From Magnolia sinica (lineage: Eukaryota; Streptophyta; Magnoliopsida; Magnoliales; Magnoliaceae), in the NCBI RefSeq assembly GCF_029962835.1, contig NC_080583.1:3993501-4057500 (forward strand): a DNA stretch of 64,000 nucleotides, written 5' to 3'. Each line of letters begins with the position of its first letter. Positions within the stretch are counted from its first letter, which is position 1. Under the pieces are notes generated by a model. That model made no database searches and was not told the DNA's origin. It worked only from the letters and a program-made list of their open reading frames with translations. Shown one piece after another: positions 35,005 through 46,495 of the stretch. A program made the position numbers and the translations under genes.

Positions 35005-36209
35005 TAGGGGTGCACATTGAACCGTGTAACCGGACCGGAACCGTTGGATCGGTCCAGTTCTAGGGTGATAACGGTCCGGTTCCGGTTCTAAAATTCTCAA
35101 AACCGTTGATTACGGATCGGTTCTAGTTTAGGGCCTTATAGAACTGAACCGAACCGTTGATCCGAACAGTTGATCTGAACAGTAGATCCGAACCGTGACA
35201 TGAACCATAGATCCAAACCATGGATCCCTCCCTCAGTCCCTCTGCCCTCTCTCTCTCTCTCTCTCTCCTTTTTTTTCGTAACTATAGCCCATCTATTTCT
35301 TGTATCTATCAATTTATAAGGTTCAACTCAATCCAATACCTGCTGCCGCATTTTATTTTATTTTTTGAAGATTCAAACGGCAGCATAGGTTTCATTTATC
35401 TCCTCTCTTACAAACAATAACAAATACAATGTCCCAAGAAACACCTTCCCAGCAATAAAAATTACAAACCTAAGAGCTGAGACAACCAAACACCAACACT
35501 CCAAACAAATACAAACCCCAAAGCTGAGGCAACCAAACACCACCACTCCAAGGAGAGGGATGATTCAAATCACAAAACCTCCACATTGTACAAAGAAAAA
35601 GTAGTTTACTGAAACAAACAAACACTACCACTCCAACATCCCACACTTCTCTAACATGCTTGAAGAGGATTGCTTGAGTAGGCTTCATCAGCACCTTCTT
35701 TCAAAGATCTTTCCAGCCTTATCTCAAAAACAGTAGAGTGCCAATTCACTCTCTTATCCTCCACACCAAGTGCATTTTATCAGTCCCCATAAGATTTTTA
35801 AACCAAGCTCCCCTGTTTCTCCCCTGTATTCTTTTACCGTGCTCTCAATACTGCTCTGTATTTGTTCATTGTGTTCAGCATGGTGTCAGAATCCATGGCC
35901 TGTTTTCCATGATTCTAGTAACTTCTAACAGTACCGAAGATGGGGATTTCATCTAGGCTCCGACTTAGCGACGTTCTCATTGATGAAGACAGAGCTGACT
36001 GCCTGAGCTCTTCCGCTGTTAATGCACCTAAAATTGGCCATGGAACCGTGGAACCGATCCGGAACCGAACCGGTTTTCACAGTCCGGTACCGGTTCGGTT
36101 CCAGATGCTAACGGTCCGGTTCTGGTTCCAAAAATCCTAGAACCGTATGGAATGGTTTGGTTCCGGTTTCACCCCAAAATCGGACTGAACCGAACCATGT
36201 GCACCCCTA
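35005..36209 (+). mobile_element. hAT-type element, 1.2 kb, nested in the larger hAT
   Basis: TAGGGGTGCACATTGAACCG at the left and GAACCATGTGCACCCCTA at the right are inverted repeats, and subterminal regions are rich in ACCGGACCGGAACCGTT repeats. Flanks CGTGCGAG (34997-35004) and CGTGCAAG (36210-36217) are an 8-bp duplication with one mismatch. The interior (35230-35940) has a (CT)n tract at 35251-35268 and otherwise unassigned A/C-rich DNA without a transposase. Confidence 0.85.
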
Positions 36210-37390
36210 CGTGCAAGGACAAGACTGATGCTCCTCAAGCTCCGAGTTGTATGAATGGTTCAAAGGAGATTAAAGTTATATGGGCCCCATAGTGATGTAT
36301 TTATTATATTTACACCGTTCATATAGTTTTAGAGATCATCGTAGAGTATTATCTAAAAAATGAATAATATCCAAAGATGATCTGGACCACACCACAAGTA
36401 GCGGCAGCAAATGATTTTCACCATTTAATATTTCGTGTGGTCCACTTGATTGTTAGATCTATCTTATTTTTCATCTCAAGCCTTATGACGAGCTCGCCAA
36501 ATGGATGGACGGTTTAGATATAACACATACCCCATGATGAGACCCACATAACTTGCTAAGGTCGTTACAACAAGTCCCCACTCACTGTATATATAAAAAA
36601 AAGTCACCACCCACTGTGCTTTCGTGCAGTGCACATTAATATATATGTTCGGTAAAAACATGAATACGATAACGGATAGTTTTTTCATAGCTATTTGGGG
36701 CCCACCTTGATGTATATGTTTTATCTAAGCCATTCATCCATTTTGAAATATCATTTTAGGCCTTGAGCATAAAAATGAGATATATTAAAGGCTGAAGTGG
36801 ACCACACTACATGAAATAGTTAGATTAAGTTCCTACGATCCGAATCCTACCGAACCCGATCTGACTCGGCTCCCTAACCGAGTCGGACTCGGTTCCGGAT
36901 CAGATCGAGTTCGGGTCAGGCCATTGAGTTTTCGGATCTGGTTGAGTTGGACCCAATTCGGGCCGATCCGGACCGATGCCCAGCTCTAGGTGTGGCCCAC
37001 ATAATCGTTAAAAATTACCTTACGAATCGAGTACATGACCGATAAGGATTGATCTACCATGAGGACAATGCTAAATAGGAGTAAACACTACAATGTTAAA
37101 TTAAGACAATAATGATAATAATTTATATTATGAAAGAAGTTATAATAAAGTTATTAACAATGGAAGCCTATAGATTAAGTGTCATAATTATCCAAACAAA
37201 TTCCTAAGATCTTTTTAACCGTTGGAGTTCGGATTGAAATCACCTGACCGTTAGATTAATAAGGGTCAATGGAATAACTCAAATCAAGTTTTTTATGGAC
37301 CACCTTGTTGAAACTCAAATATTGCATAATTTTCCCCATTTATATCTTGGTTTTATGAACATGAATCAACTTAATGTTCTATTTTACTCA

Positions 37391-39511
37391 AAAGCTGTAC
37401 TCACGTTGCGTCCGCAATGCCGGTCAACCAAATTAGAAATATTCAGCGGAGTATTGGTACCCCCTGCTCCTCCTCGTCTTTCACTTACCTTGGGATTCCC
37501 ATATTCAAAGGCAGGGCTAGAGTATCCTTTTTTCGTCCCTTGCTGGAAAAAATCGAGCGTAAGATTCAAGGTTGGAAAGCTAGGATTCTCTCTCAGGTAG
37601 GTAGGTGCACGCTTCTCAACCATGTCCTTTGCAGCATTCCAATACACTCTTTGTCAGCAGCAATGATTCCAACCCAAATTCTAAGGTGATTGGAATTGTC
37701 TTTCTCCAATTTTCTTTGGGGTTGGCTCCAAGGCAATGGCAAAAGTCACTGGACCAGCTGGGACAAAATTTTCAGACCAAAAGAGGAAGGTGGATTGGGT
37801 ATTAGAAAGCTCAGTGAGGTCATGGCGGTGCTTAGATTGAAGATGGCTTGGTTTGCCAAAGTCGGCTCTCACAATAGCTTATGGGCGGAATTTGTGACCT
37901 CTAGGTATGGGGCCTTCTTAGGTGTAAATACTGGTGCCCTAGCGTCCACCATTTCACCTATGTGGAAGCACATCTTGTCGTTATTTCCTCTGTTAGACAA
38001 ACATGTCATTTGGAATATTGGAATTGGACGTGTTAACATGTGGCACGAGAATTGGACAGGCCTGGGGCTTTTAGAGGACCTGATTGATCAGCCTATCCCG
38101 AGCTCGCTGCTCCACCTGTCTGTAAGTGATCTACTCTCCCCGGATGGTTTCAACTCTCATTCCCCTGTAGCGGCTCTGCGCCCTGCAGGGGTGAAGGAAC
38201 ATATTCTTCTCGCTAGGTTCTGTACGTTGGATTAGCCAGACCGGCGTATCTGGCCTTTAGATCGGACAGGATGTTATTTGGTGAAAACAGAGCGGTCAGT
38301 TTGCAGGGTTGTAGGGCAAGCTGTGGACTGGGCCAAGCGCATTTGGCACCGACTGATTCCCAACAAAGTCTCCATCTTCCTCTGGCGATTGTTCCACAGG
38401 GCTGTCTCAACCGATGACAGGATCCAATCACGTGGGATTTTGCTTGCTTCAAGGTGTTTTTGCTACGACAGTGGGCCGCAATCATCTCCTCAAGCTGAAA
38501 CGCTGGAGCATCTTTTTTGTCGGGGGGCTCTTGCGACTTCAGTTTGGAATGAGTTCAACAATATCTGTGGTGTCTAGTTCACCTCTACCTCCTCAATTGC
38601 AAACACATTTTCTAGATGGTGGAATTACCATAGCCCAGGTAGGGACTCCTCCACTATTAGACGTATAATTCTGTACCTCATCAAATGGGAGATCTGGAAA
38701 GAGAGGAACGCAGCCAAGATCGATGGGGTAACACCGTCTAGCAGAAGGATAATTGGAAAGGTCAAATGGCTGCTTAGAAAACTTTTACAGGGCTCCCCGA
38801 CTCGGTACCAGCTCGTCCACTGTATGGATTGCCTGCTCACTTCCCATCAGTTTTCTTCATGCCAGCTGGTAATGTGGTCCAGACCCCCTTCGGGCAAGGT
38901 AAAAGTGAACATTGATGGGGCTGCCTCTGGGAACCCCGGGCCATCGGGGGGGCCATTTGCAAAAATGCCAATGGTGATGTGGTTTTTGCTTTCTTTTAGG
39001 GATACGACCATGCCTCTAATAACGGGGCCGAGCTCCGAGCCCTTCACGATGCGATGCAAGTGTGCATCTCGCAGGGGCTACGTGATGTGTTTATTAAATC
39101 AGACTCTTCTTTTGTGGTGGATGCGTTCAAGGGGCTATCACACCTACATTGGAAATGGGATTACTGGATAACGAGAATCAAAGCTCTTAAAGAAAAAGGG
39201 AACTTTCTCATTTCTCTCGTCCCCCGTGAAATCAATGGGCCGGCGGATGGCCTCGCTCGATTAGGAGTAGCCAATCGGATTTCTTTTTGGGCCAACACAA
39301 AGGCCGATCTCCCTAGGCTGATTAGGGGCCTTTGTTTCCTTGACAAAGTTAGCATAGGTTCGCTTAGGAAAGCTTAGTTCCTTTCCTTGTTTTCCTTTGT
39401 ACAGCCACATGATAGGTGATCCGGGCCCCTTTTGTTAGCCCGTGTTTGGCGAATCACTGCTTCATTTGTATCTTCGATGCTGATATCAATGGATATTCAG
39501 TTTTTTTAAAA
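37391..39511 (+). mobile_element. 5'-truncated L1-type LINE, 18-bp target duplication
   Basis: The insertion is flanked by the perfect 18-bp direct repeat AATGTTCTATTTTACTCA (37373-37390 and 39512-39529). It begins inside the ORF2 reverse transcriptase thumb, as usual for L1s truncated during target-primed reverse transcription, and ends with a short T/A-rich tail. It is inserted in the Athila-like LTR, so it is one of the youngest nested events in this block. Confidence 0.93.
37410..39376 (+). pseudogene. LINE ORF2 C-terminal half: RT thumb, zf-RVT, RNase H
   Basis: Readable in shifting frames: TYLGIPIFKGRARVSFFRPL and LEKIERKIQGWKARILSQVG (37470-37600), FLWGWLQGNGKSHWTSWDKI and EEGGLGIRKLSEVMAVLRLK (37705-37850), GRVNMWHENWTG (38025). 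The zf-RVT part follows: SIFLWRLFHRAVSTDDRIQS...ASRCFCYD...ETLEHLF (38370-38520). RNase H has KVKVNIDGAASGNPGPSGG (38900-38955), a shifted GAELRALHDAM region near 39030-39055 and VFIKSDSSFVVDAF (39085-39130), then PREINGPADGLARLG (39223-39270). Stops and frameshifts at 37687, 38233 and about 38960 break it. It is similar in type to the LINE at 13054-31699. Confidence 0.85.
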
Positions 39512-40496
39512 AATGTTCTATTTTACTCATGTATGTGTTGTAAGGTGAATTTAAGAGCTTGGATTGAAAAAAAGGTGTTAAAAGCATGGATTTGATGCTC
39601 AAAAATCACCAAGGCAAGGGATGGGTCTTACGAGACCGAGATTGAAGAATACGTATGCCAAAGATCCAAGAAAACCAAGTGAGGAATGAAAAAAATCAAA
39701 GATTTGAAATAAAGAATCCAAAAATCGTTCTAAAAAAGTGTATTCTGAAGTTCTGAAGTCTATTTTGAAAAACTGTGCAGCAAAAAATCTATTTTAAACA
39801 AATTGTGTAGCGAGAAGTCTATTTTGGAAAACTGCGTAATTTTGAGACGGTTTCTAGAGTTTTCCAACTCTGTCCGAAAATTGGTGTTCCTCACTTATAA
39901 ATAGGGCTTCTTAGGGCATTCCTAAGAATCATTAAAAACATTCAAGAGCAATATTTAGGGTTTTTAAAGAGTTTTTAATTTTATTAAAGTTTTATAAATT
40001 ATTTTTTTAGATCTTTTATATTTGTATTTATTTCTTTCTTCTTGCTTTCTTTCTCTATTCCAGTTATGTTTTTCTAAGTTCCTTCTAGCTCAAGTTAGAA
40101 GGAAAGCATATGGGCTTAATAATTCTTTAAGTTATGATCTAAACCATCCATCTTGTCAAGCTCTCGAAACTAACCAAAACCCAACTCCTCACACCCATTT
40201 ATATGCAACCATGGGCGCACAAGATCCAACACAAGAGAAGTTGTGCGAACGACTCATTTTCGAAAAAGGAAATACGTTTTCCTTCTTAGCTAGCAGCCCC
40301 ATGTGCGGGATTATCCTTTAATCCAAATACTTCGCACAGGAAAATCTCTGCCGTCCATTCCGCTCCACACGGGTTAGGGCTTCTTTACAATTAAAGAGCT
40401 GCCATCGTAAAGGGAAACCTAATCTCATTATAAAACCCAAACAACCGTTCAAATGTTGGGTCCCATAGTGATCACATTATGCCAAAACTGTGAAAA

Positions 40497-40960
40497 AAGG
40501 ACGGTCCAAAACCGTCTCAAATGACCAAAAAGGACGATCATGGACAGTCGCAAGGGCCGTCAAATTTTGACGTGTCGTATTACTTAAAGGACGGTCGAAA
40601 ACCATCATTCTTATTGACGGAAAAAAGATGGTCATGGACCGTCTCTTATGAGCCTTTAAAGGACAGCCATCGACAGTCCTTTTTAAGGACAGTCATGGAC
40701 CATCCTTAAAAAGGACGGTCATGGACCGTCTCTTATGAGCCTTTAAAGGACAACCATCGATAGTCCTTTTTAAGGACAGTCATGGACCATCCTTAAAAAG
40801 GACTGTCATAGACCGTCTCTGATGAGCCTTTAAAGGACGGCTATGGATGGTCCTTTAAAAGGACGGTCATGGACCGTCTCTATCGGCATTCAAAGGACGG
40901 CTATAGACCGTCCTTAAAAAGGACTGTCATGGACTGTCCCTTATGAGCCTTTAAAGCACA
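40497..40960 (+). repeat. CACTA subterminal array, ~87-bp units with near-palindromes
   Basis: Units such as GGACGGTCATGGACCGTC separated by TTATGAGCCTTTAAAGGAC recur; TTATGAGCC-type boxes start at about 40646, 40733, 40820 and 40941. The core GACGGTC-ATG-GACCGTC is an inverted repeat. It matches the motif of the opposite end but in a different arrangement. It likely holds transposase-binding sites. Confidence 0.75.
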
Positions 40961-41491
40961 TTTTCAAATTTGAGGAAATCAATATACACCTGTTACAATA
41001 TATTTCATTGTATTCTTCTTGATATACACCTGTTATATAATATATTTCATCATATTCACATTCATATCCATCTAAACCCAAACTACGTAAATCTAACATA
41101 AACTACATTCATCCAAACATAAACTACATCCTTCCAAACACAATCTTATCCACATTACATTCATCCACGCATAAATACATATAAGTTTAACATCATAAAT
41201 TTTTAAAAAAAAGAAAAAAAATCAGTAACAATTTTCTTTTAGTGTCTTTCATCTGAAAAAAATATTAAACCAACAAAATATTATAATTCAGAATCATGAA
41301 GAATTGCATAAACTTCTTCCAAAAAAGTGGGCACTTTTTTAAAATAAAACTAATGCAAGCAAATAATGCAAAAAAGTGTTTCAATTCAAGTTAATAGAAA
41401 TAACAACAAAAATTAAAGCTTTGTAAAAAGGGGCGTGTTAAAAGGGATACATTCTTGTTTCTTGCCATGTGATTGGGCTACATTATTACCG
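40961..41491. other. A/T-rich spacer inside the CACTA element
   Basis: Nothing coding. A short direct repeat (ATATACACCTGTTA...ATATATTTCAT) occurs at 40981-41055. Confidence 0.5.
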
Positions 41492-44400
41492 CAATTGGGT
41501 TTGGGTTCGGGATCGGGTTTAGGTTTGGATTTTCAAGGTTTAGGTTTAGGTTAAGGAGTTGAGATTAGGATTAGGTGTAGATCTAGGTTTAAGGATTTGA
41601 TAATACATTTAGGTTATAGGTTTAGGTTTAGGTTTTAGGTTATAGGTTTAGGTTTAGGATTAGGTTTTAGGTTATAGGTGATAAGTTTAGGTTATAGGTT
41701 AAGGTTTAGGTTATAAGTTTTGATTTAGGTTACGGTTACGGTTTAGGTTTTAGTTATAGGTTATAGTATATAGGTTACAACTTTAGGGAATTGAGAATAG
41801 GTTAAAGTTAAGGTTTAGGTTTAGGAAATTGGGTCGGGGTTCAGGATCGGGATCGGGTTTAGGTTTGAGTTTTCAAGTTTAGGTTTAAGTTTAGGTTAGA
41901 GAGTTGAGATTAGGATTAGGTGTAGGTTTAGGTTTAAGGATTTGAGAATACATTTCGATTTTAGGTTTAGGTTTAAGTTTTAGGCTTAGGTTTAGGTTAT
42001 AAGTGCAGGTAATAGGTTTAGGTTTAGGTTTAGGTTAGGTTATAGGTTAAGGTTTAGGGAATTGAGAATAGGTTAAGGTTTAGGTTTAGGAAATCGAGTT
42101 CGGGTTCGGCATCGGGTTTAGGTTTGGGTTTTCAAGTTTAGGTTTAGGTTAGGGAGTTGAGATTAGGATTAGGTGTAGGTTTAGGTTTAGGTTTAGGTTT
42201 AGGGATTTGACAATACATTTAGGTTTTAGGTTTAGGAATTAGTTATAGGTTATTGGTTTAGGTTAAGGTTTAAGTTTAGGTTTAGGTTTAGGTTATAAGC
42301 TATAGGTTTAGGGAATTGGGAATAGGTTAAGGTTTAAGTTTAGGAAATCGGGTTCGCGTTTAAGATCGGGTTTAGGTTTGGGTTTTCAAGTTTCGATTTA
42401 CGTTGAGGTTAGGGAGTTGAGATTAGGATTAGGTGTAGGTTCAGGTTTTGGGATTTGAGAATACATTAAGGTTTAGGTTTAGGAAATCAGGTTCGGGTTC
42501 GGGATCGGGTTTAGGTTTGAGTTTTCAAATTTAGGTTTAGGTTTAGGTTAGGGAGTTGAGATTAGGATTAGGTGTAGGTTTATGTTTAGGGATTTGAGAA
42601 TACAATTAGGTTTTAGGTTTATGTTTAGGTTATAGGTTATAGGTTTAGGTTTCGGTTTAGGTTATAAGCCATAGGTTTAGGGAATTGAGAATAGGTTAAG
42701 GTTTAGGTTTAGGAAATCGAGTTCAGGCTCGGGATCGGGTTTCGGTTTTAGTTTTCAAGTTTAGGTTTAGGTTTAGGTTAGGTAGTTGAGATTAGGATTA
42801 GGTGTAGGTTTAGGTTTAGGGATTTAAGAATACATTTAGGTTTTAGGTTTAGGTTTAGGTCATAGGTTACAGGTTTAGGTTTAGGTTTAGGTTTAGGCTT
42901 AGGTTTAGGTTAAAAGCTATAGGTTTAGGGAATTGAGAATAGGTTAAGGTTTAGGTTTAGGAAATCGGGTTCAGGTTCGGGATCGGGTTTAGGTTTTGGT
43001 TTTCAAGTTTAAGTTTAGGTTTAGGTTAGGGAGTTGATATTAGGATTATGTATAGGTTTAAGTTTAAGGATTTGAGAATACATTTAGGTTTTAGGTTTAG
43101 GTTTAGGTTATAGGTTACAGGTTTAGGTTTAGGTTGAGGTTGAGGTTAAGGTTAAGGTTATAGGTTATAGGTTTAGGTTTAGGTTTAGGTTATAAGATAT
43201 AGGTTTAGGGAATTGATAATAGGTTAATGTTTAGGTTTAGAAAATCGGGTTTGGGTTCGAGATCGGGTTTAGGTTAGGGTTTTCAAGTTTAGGTTTAGGT
43301 TTTGGTTAGGGAGTTGAGATTAGGATTAGGTGTAGGTTTAGGTTTGGATTTTCAAGTTTAGGTTTAGGTTTAGGTTAGAGAGTTGAGATTAGGATTAGGT
43401 GTAGGTGTAGGTTTAGGTTTAGGGATTTGAGAATACATTAAGGTTTAGGTTTAGGAAATCAAGTTCGGGTTCGGGATCGGGTTTAGGTTTGAGTTTTCAA
43501 GTTTAGGTTTAGGTTTAGGTTAGGGAGTTGAGATTAGGATTAGGTGTAGGTTTAAGTTTAGGGACTTGAGAATACATTTAGGTTTTAAGTTTATGTTTAG
43601 GTTATAGGTTATAGGCTTAGGTTAAGGTATAGGTTTAGGTTATAAGCAATAGGTTTAGGGAATTGAGAATAGGTTAAGGTTTAGGTTTAGGAAATCGGGT
43701 TCGGGTTCAGGATCAGGTTTAGGTTTAGGTTTTTAAGTTTAGGTTTAGGTTTACGTTTAGGTTAAGGTTTAGGTTTAGGCTTAGGTTTAGGTTATAAGCT
43801 ATAGGCTTAGGGAATTGAGAATAGGTAAAGGTTTAGGTTTAGGAAATCGGGTTCGGGATCGGGTTTAGGTTTTGGTTTTCAAGTTTAGGTTTAGGTTTAG
43901 GTTAGGGAGTTGAGATTAGGATTAGGTGTAGGTTTAGGTTTAGGGATTTGAGAATACATTTAGGTTATAGGTTTAGGTTTAAGTTATAGGTTATAGGTTT
44001 AAGTTTAGGTTATAGGTTATAGGTTTAGGTTTAGGTTTAGGTTTAGGTTTAGGTTAAGGTATATGTTTAGGTTTCGGTTTAGGTTATAAGCAATAGGTTT
44101 AGGGAATTGAGAATAGGTTAAGGTTTAGGTTTAAGAAATCGGGTTCAGGTTCGGGATCGGGTTTAGGTTTAGGTTAGGGAGTTGAGATTAGGATTAGGGG
44201 TAGGTTTAGGTTTAGGGATTTGAGAATACATTGAGGTTTAGGTTTAGGAAATTGGGTTCGGGTTCGAGATCGGGTTTACGTTTGGGTTTTAGGTTGTAGG
44301 TTTAGGTTTAGGTTATAGGTTATAAGTGTAGGTTTAGGTTTAGGTTTTAGGTTTAGGTTTTAGGTTTAGTTTTAGGTTATAGGTTATAGGTTTAAGTTAT

Positions 44401-45010
44401 AGGTTAGAGGTTTAGGTTTAGGTCTAGGTTTAGGTTTAGGGATTTGAGAATAGGTTTAGGTTATAGGTTTAGGTTTAGGTTTATGTTAGGGTTATATGTT
44501 AAGGTTAAGGTTATAGGTTTAGGTTAAGGTTATAGGTTTAAGTTTAGGTTAGGTTATAGGTTTTTGGTTAAGGTTTAGGTTATAGTTATGGGTTTTGGGA
44601 TTTGAGAATAGGTTTAGGTTATAAGTATAGGTTGAGGTTAGGTTATAGGTTAAGGTTTAGGGAATTGAGTTTAGGTTATAGGTTATAGGTTAAGGTTTAG
44701 GTTATAGGTTTTGGGATTTGAGAATAGGTTTAGGTTAGGTTATAGGTTAAGGTTTAGGGAATTGAGTTTAGGTTATAGGTTTAGGTTATAGGTTATAGGT
44801 TATAGGTTTAAGTTATGGTTTACGTTATAGGTTTTGGGATTTGAGAATAGGTTTAGGTTATAAGTATAGGTTTGGGTTAGGATGTAGGTTAAAGTTTAAG
44901 GAATTGAGTTTAGGTTATAGGTTTAGGTTATGGTTTATAGGTTTAGGTTATAGGTTTAAGTTGTAGTTATAGGTTTTGGGATTTAAGAATAGGTTTAGGT
45001 TATAGGTTAA
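41492..45010 (+). repeat. telomere-like TTTAGG satellite with higher-order repeats, 3.5 kb
   Basis: Almost the entire stretch is degenerate (TTTAGG)n, with TTATAGG, TTAAGG and TTTTAGG variants, all G-rich on the plus strand. It differs from the plant telomere TTTAGGG by being mainly a hexamer. Longer units recur: GGGTTCGGGATCGGGTTTAG followed by GGTTTTCAAGTTTAGG, then GAGTTGAGATTAGGATTAGG, then GGGATTTGAGAATACATTTA, then GGGAATTGAGAATAGG. The GAGTTGAGATTAGGATTAGG box appears about a dozen times (for example near 41560, 41910, 42155, 42412, 42555, 42784, 43312, 43527, 43907, 44179). Unit lengths vary from about 70 to 380 bp. Confidence 0.9.
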
Positions 45011-45040
45011 GGGTGTGGTCCATGCAAATACAGATATAAA

Positions 45041-45372
45041 TGCGGCCTGCTCCAATTGGCCAGGCCCTTCCAATGCTGTCCATAGGAAATGGACAGCTTC
45101 ATCATAGTCATAATAGCGGTTCCCATCTTTCAGGGACCCCCACTCAATATCCGGATAGCTCCGACGCACATCCGGATCTGCTTTATCAATTTCGAGTAAA
45201 TACATAAACATGGCTTGTCCAAATGACCAGGCCACTCCAATGCTGTTCATAGGAAATGGACAACTTCATCATGGTCATAACAGCGGTTCCCACCTTCCAA
45301 GGACCCCCGCTCAACATCCGGATAGCTCCGACGCACATCCCGGTCTGCTCCATCAATTTCGAGCTAATACAT
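45041..45372 (-). repeat. two tandem copies (165 bp) of an unidentified coding-like segment
   Basis: Copies 45041-45206 and 45207-45372 align over their length with scattered differences. In minus sense the first reads LEIDKADPDVRRSYPDIEWG, then SLKDGNRYYDYDEAVHFLWT and ALEGPGQLEQAAFIS without a stop; the second reads DVRRSYPDVERGSLEGGNRC and then meets a stop. I do not recognise the protein. The charged, D/Y-rich composition and its preservation in both copies suggest a captured exon rather than random DNA. It lies directly beside the TTTAGG satellite. Confidence 0.45.
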
Positions 45373-45411
45373 TTAAAAATAATATAATTATATCTAAAAG
45401 CATCTGGATAC

Positions 45412-45503
45412 CTGGGGAAGGCCTCTCATATTCATATTGTTGGTTACTCATCCCTTTGTCTATAAGCCACAATTGACCAACACTTTCTATTGCTACCTGT
45501 ACT
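45412..45503 (-). pseudogene. putative captured exon C, unidentified
   Basis: Minus-strand segment with an acceptor (GGTTTCAG before AGTACAG) and a donor (CCCCAG then GTATCC). In the frame continuing from the MAP-kinase exon it reads VQVAIESVGQLWLIDKGMSN then QQYEYERPSP, with no stop in 92 bp. I do not recognise the source gene. Confidence 0.4.
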
Positions 45504-45563
45504 CTGAAACCAACACAAATATAACTGGAAAACAATATAAGGAATAAGAAAAAATGAATTTAC

Positions 45564-45625
45564 CTGTACATATCATTAAATGTTTCCCTATAAGGAGGTG
45601 ATATTATATCTTTGATAGCCACAAC
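45564..45625 (-). pseudogene. captured MAP-kinase exon fragment
   Basis: The 62-bp minus-strand segment between an acceptor (ATATAG) and donor (TACAG then GTAAATT) reads VVAIKDIISPPYRETFNDMY. Plant group A/B MAP kinases have the same block between the alpha-C helix and hinge (consensus type VxAIxDIIxPPxRxxFNDVY). MAP kinases are cytoplasmic/nuclear Ser/Thr kinases of signalling cascades; this piece alone has no activity. No neighbouring kinase exon is visible, so it looks like a captured fragment in the CACTA element. Confidence 0.65.
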
Positions 45626-46046
45626 CTATATGACCAGCAAAAATTGGTCCAAACGATAATGACTAGCAAAACCTTATTGCTATATCCAGATTCAAAAAAT
45701 CTAAAAGAAAAACAATCCAAAAAAATCTGAAGAATATGAAAGTTCAGCAAATCAAAATTAGTAAACCTGTTTTTAATCTAACCAAAGGGAACAAATCGGT
45801 TTAGAATTCCCAATAAGACCCTACTATTGTTTCTGATAAAACACAACAGCCTTAAATATTCAAAGACTTTCCAATAAAAACTTCAACAAGATCTCAAGAC
45901 ACCACAACCGCAGGACCACCCCTCACAAATGACATACAATCAGTGATTGAAAGGTTAAAACTCTCAAACCAAGAAAGATTATATGAAAAGAAAATAAGAG
46001 GAGATTAGAAGAGATCAAAATATAAGAAACCCTACAGACCTTCTTC

Positions 46047-46495
46047 CTCTGATACCATGTTTAGGAAAGAACGAACTTGGGAAGAAAAGAAACTTAGAGA
46101 GGCTTGAATGTCTAGCCCTCTCTCTTTCTATATTAAGTGAATAACATAAACTAACCTTAGAAAAAATGGTAAAAAACAAATGAAAGAAAAGGAATTAAAA
46201 GACAACAAATAAAAGGAAAATAAGAGGCCCATGCCCAAGGGATATGGCCCAATTATGTCAACAAGACACACACACACACACACACAGAGGGAGAGAGCCC
46301 AACATGCACAAAGCTTCAATTGACAAGTGGCATGGCTAATTAATGATCTAGACAATCCATTCACTCACTCCACTAAGGACAAGCCAATGTGCAAAAATCA
46401 CACTAACCAAATAGACATCAGATCAATCGCATAAAAAATGGATAATCTAGATCGAGCAAATAAACAAAATAGTTACATATGATACTATTCTAACA
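46047..46495 (-). repeat. short LTR with tRNA-Met primer site, partial small LTR element
   Basis: In minus sense the LTR runs TGTTAGAATAGTATC (from 46495) to CCTAAACA (46058), followed directly by TGGTATCAGAG (46057-46047), complementary to initiator tRNA-Met. The LTR is 438 bp and the element would extend to lower coordinates, but I find no partner LTR or target duplication. (AC)n lies at 46266-46285. A ~50-bp block (CTAAGGA...CAATGTGCAAAAATCACACT) occurs inside at about 46370 and again just outside at about 46523. It separates the exon pieces at 45564 and 47295. Confidence 0.5.

Larger units (their letters stand above)
33989..36988 (+). mobile_element. hAT element, 3.0 kb, with empty site in the sister LTR
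   Basis: Termini TAGACGTGGGCAT and ATGCCCAGCTCTA are inverted repeats; subterminal DNA is packed with GATCCGGACCGA / TCCGACCCGATCCG units. Flanks GGTCTGGC (33981-33988) and GGTGTGGC (36989-36996) are an 8-bp target duplication with one mismatch. The 3' LTR has a single GGTGTGGC at 60709-60716 with uninterrupted LTR sequence on both sides, an empty site. No transposase is present; the interior holds a MULE MITE and a smaller hAT element. Confidence 0.9.
37306..40120 (+). mobile_element. Athila-like solo LTR, interrupted by a LINE
   Basis: TGTTGAAACTCAAATATTGC at 37306 matches the start of the Athila LTR in element sense. After the LINE the similarity continues from 39530: GAGCTTGGATTG, GTGTTAAAAGCATGGATTT, TCACCAAGGCAAGGGA and GAGACCGAGATTGAAG (39560-39645). 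A TATA box CTTATAAATAGGGC is at about 39893. The 3' limit near 40120 is uncertain because adjacent host LTR sequence is missing. It is a diverged subfamily with a shorter LTR (about 0.7 kb). Confidence 0.65.

Noticed and set aside
41492..45010. True chromosome-end telomere
   Set aside because: The repeats are mainly hexameric and degenerate, have composite units, and are bounded on both sides by ordinary element DNA, so this is an interstitial array.
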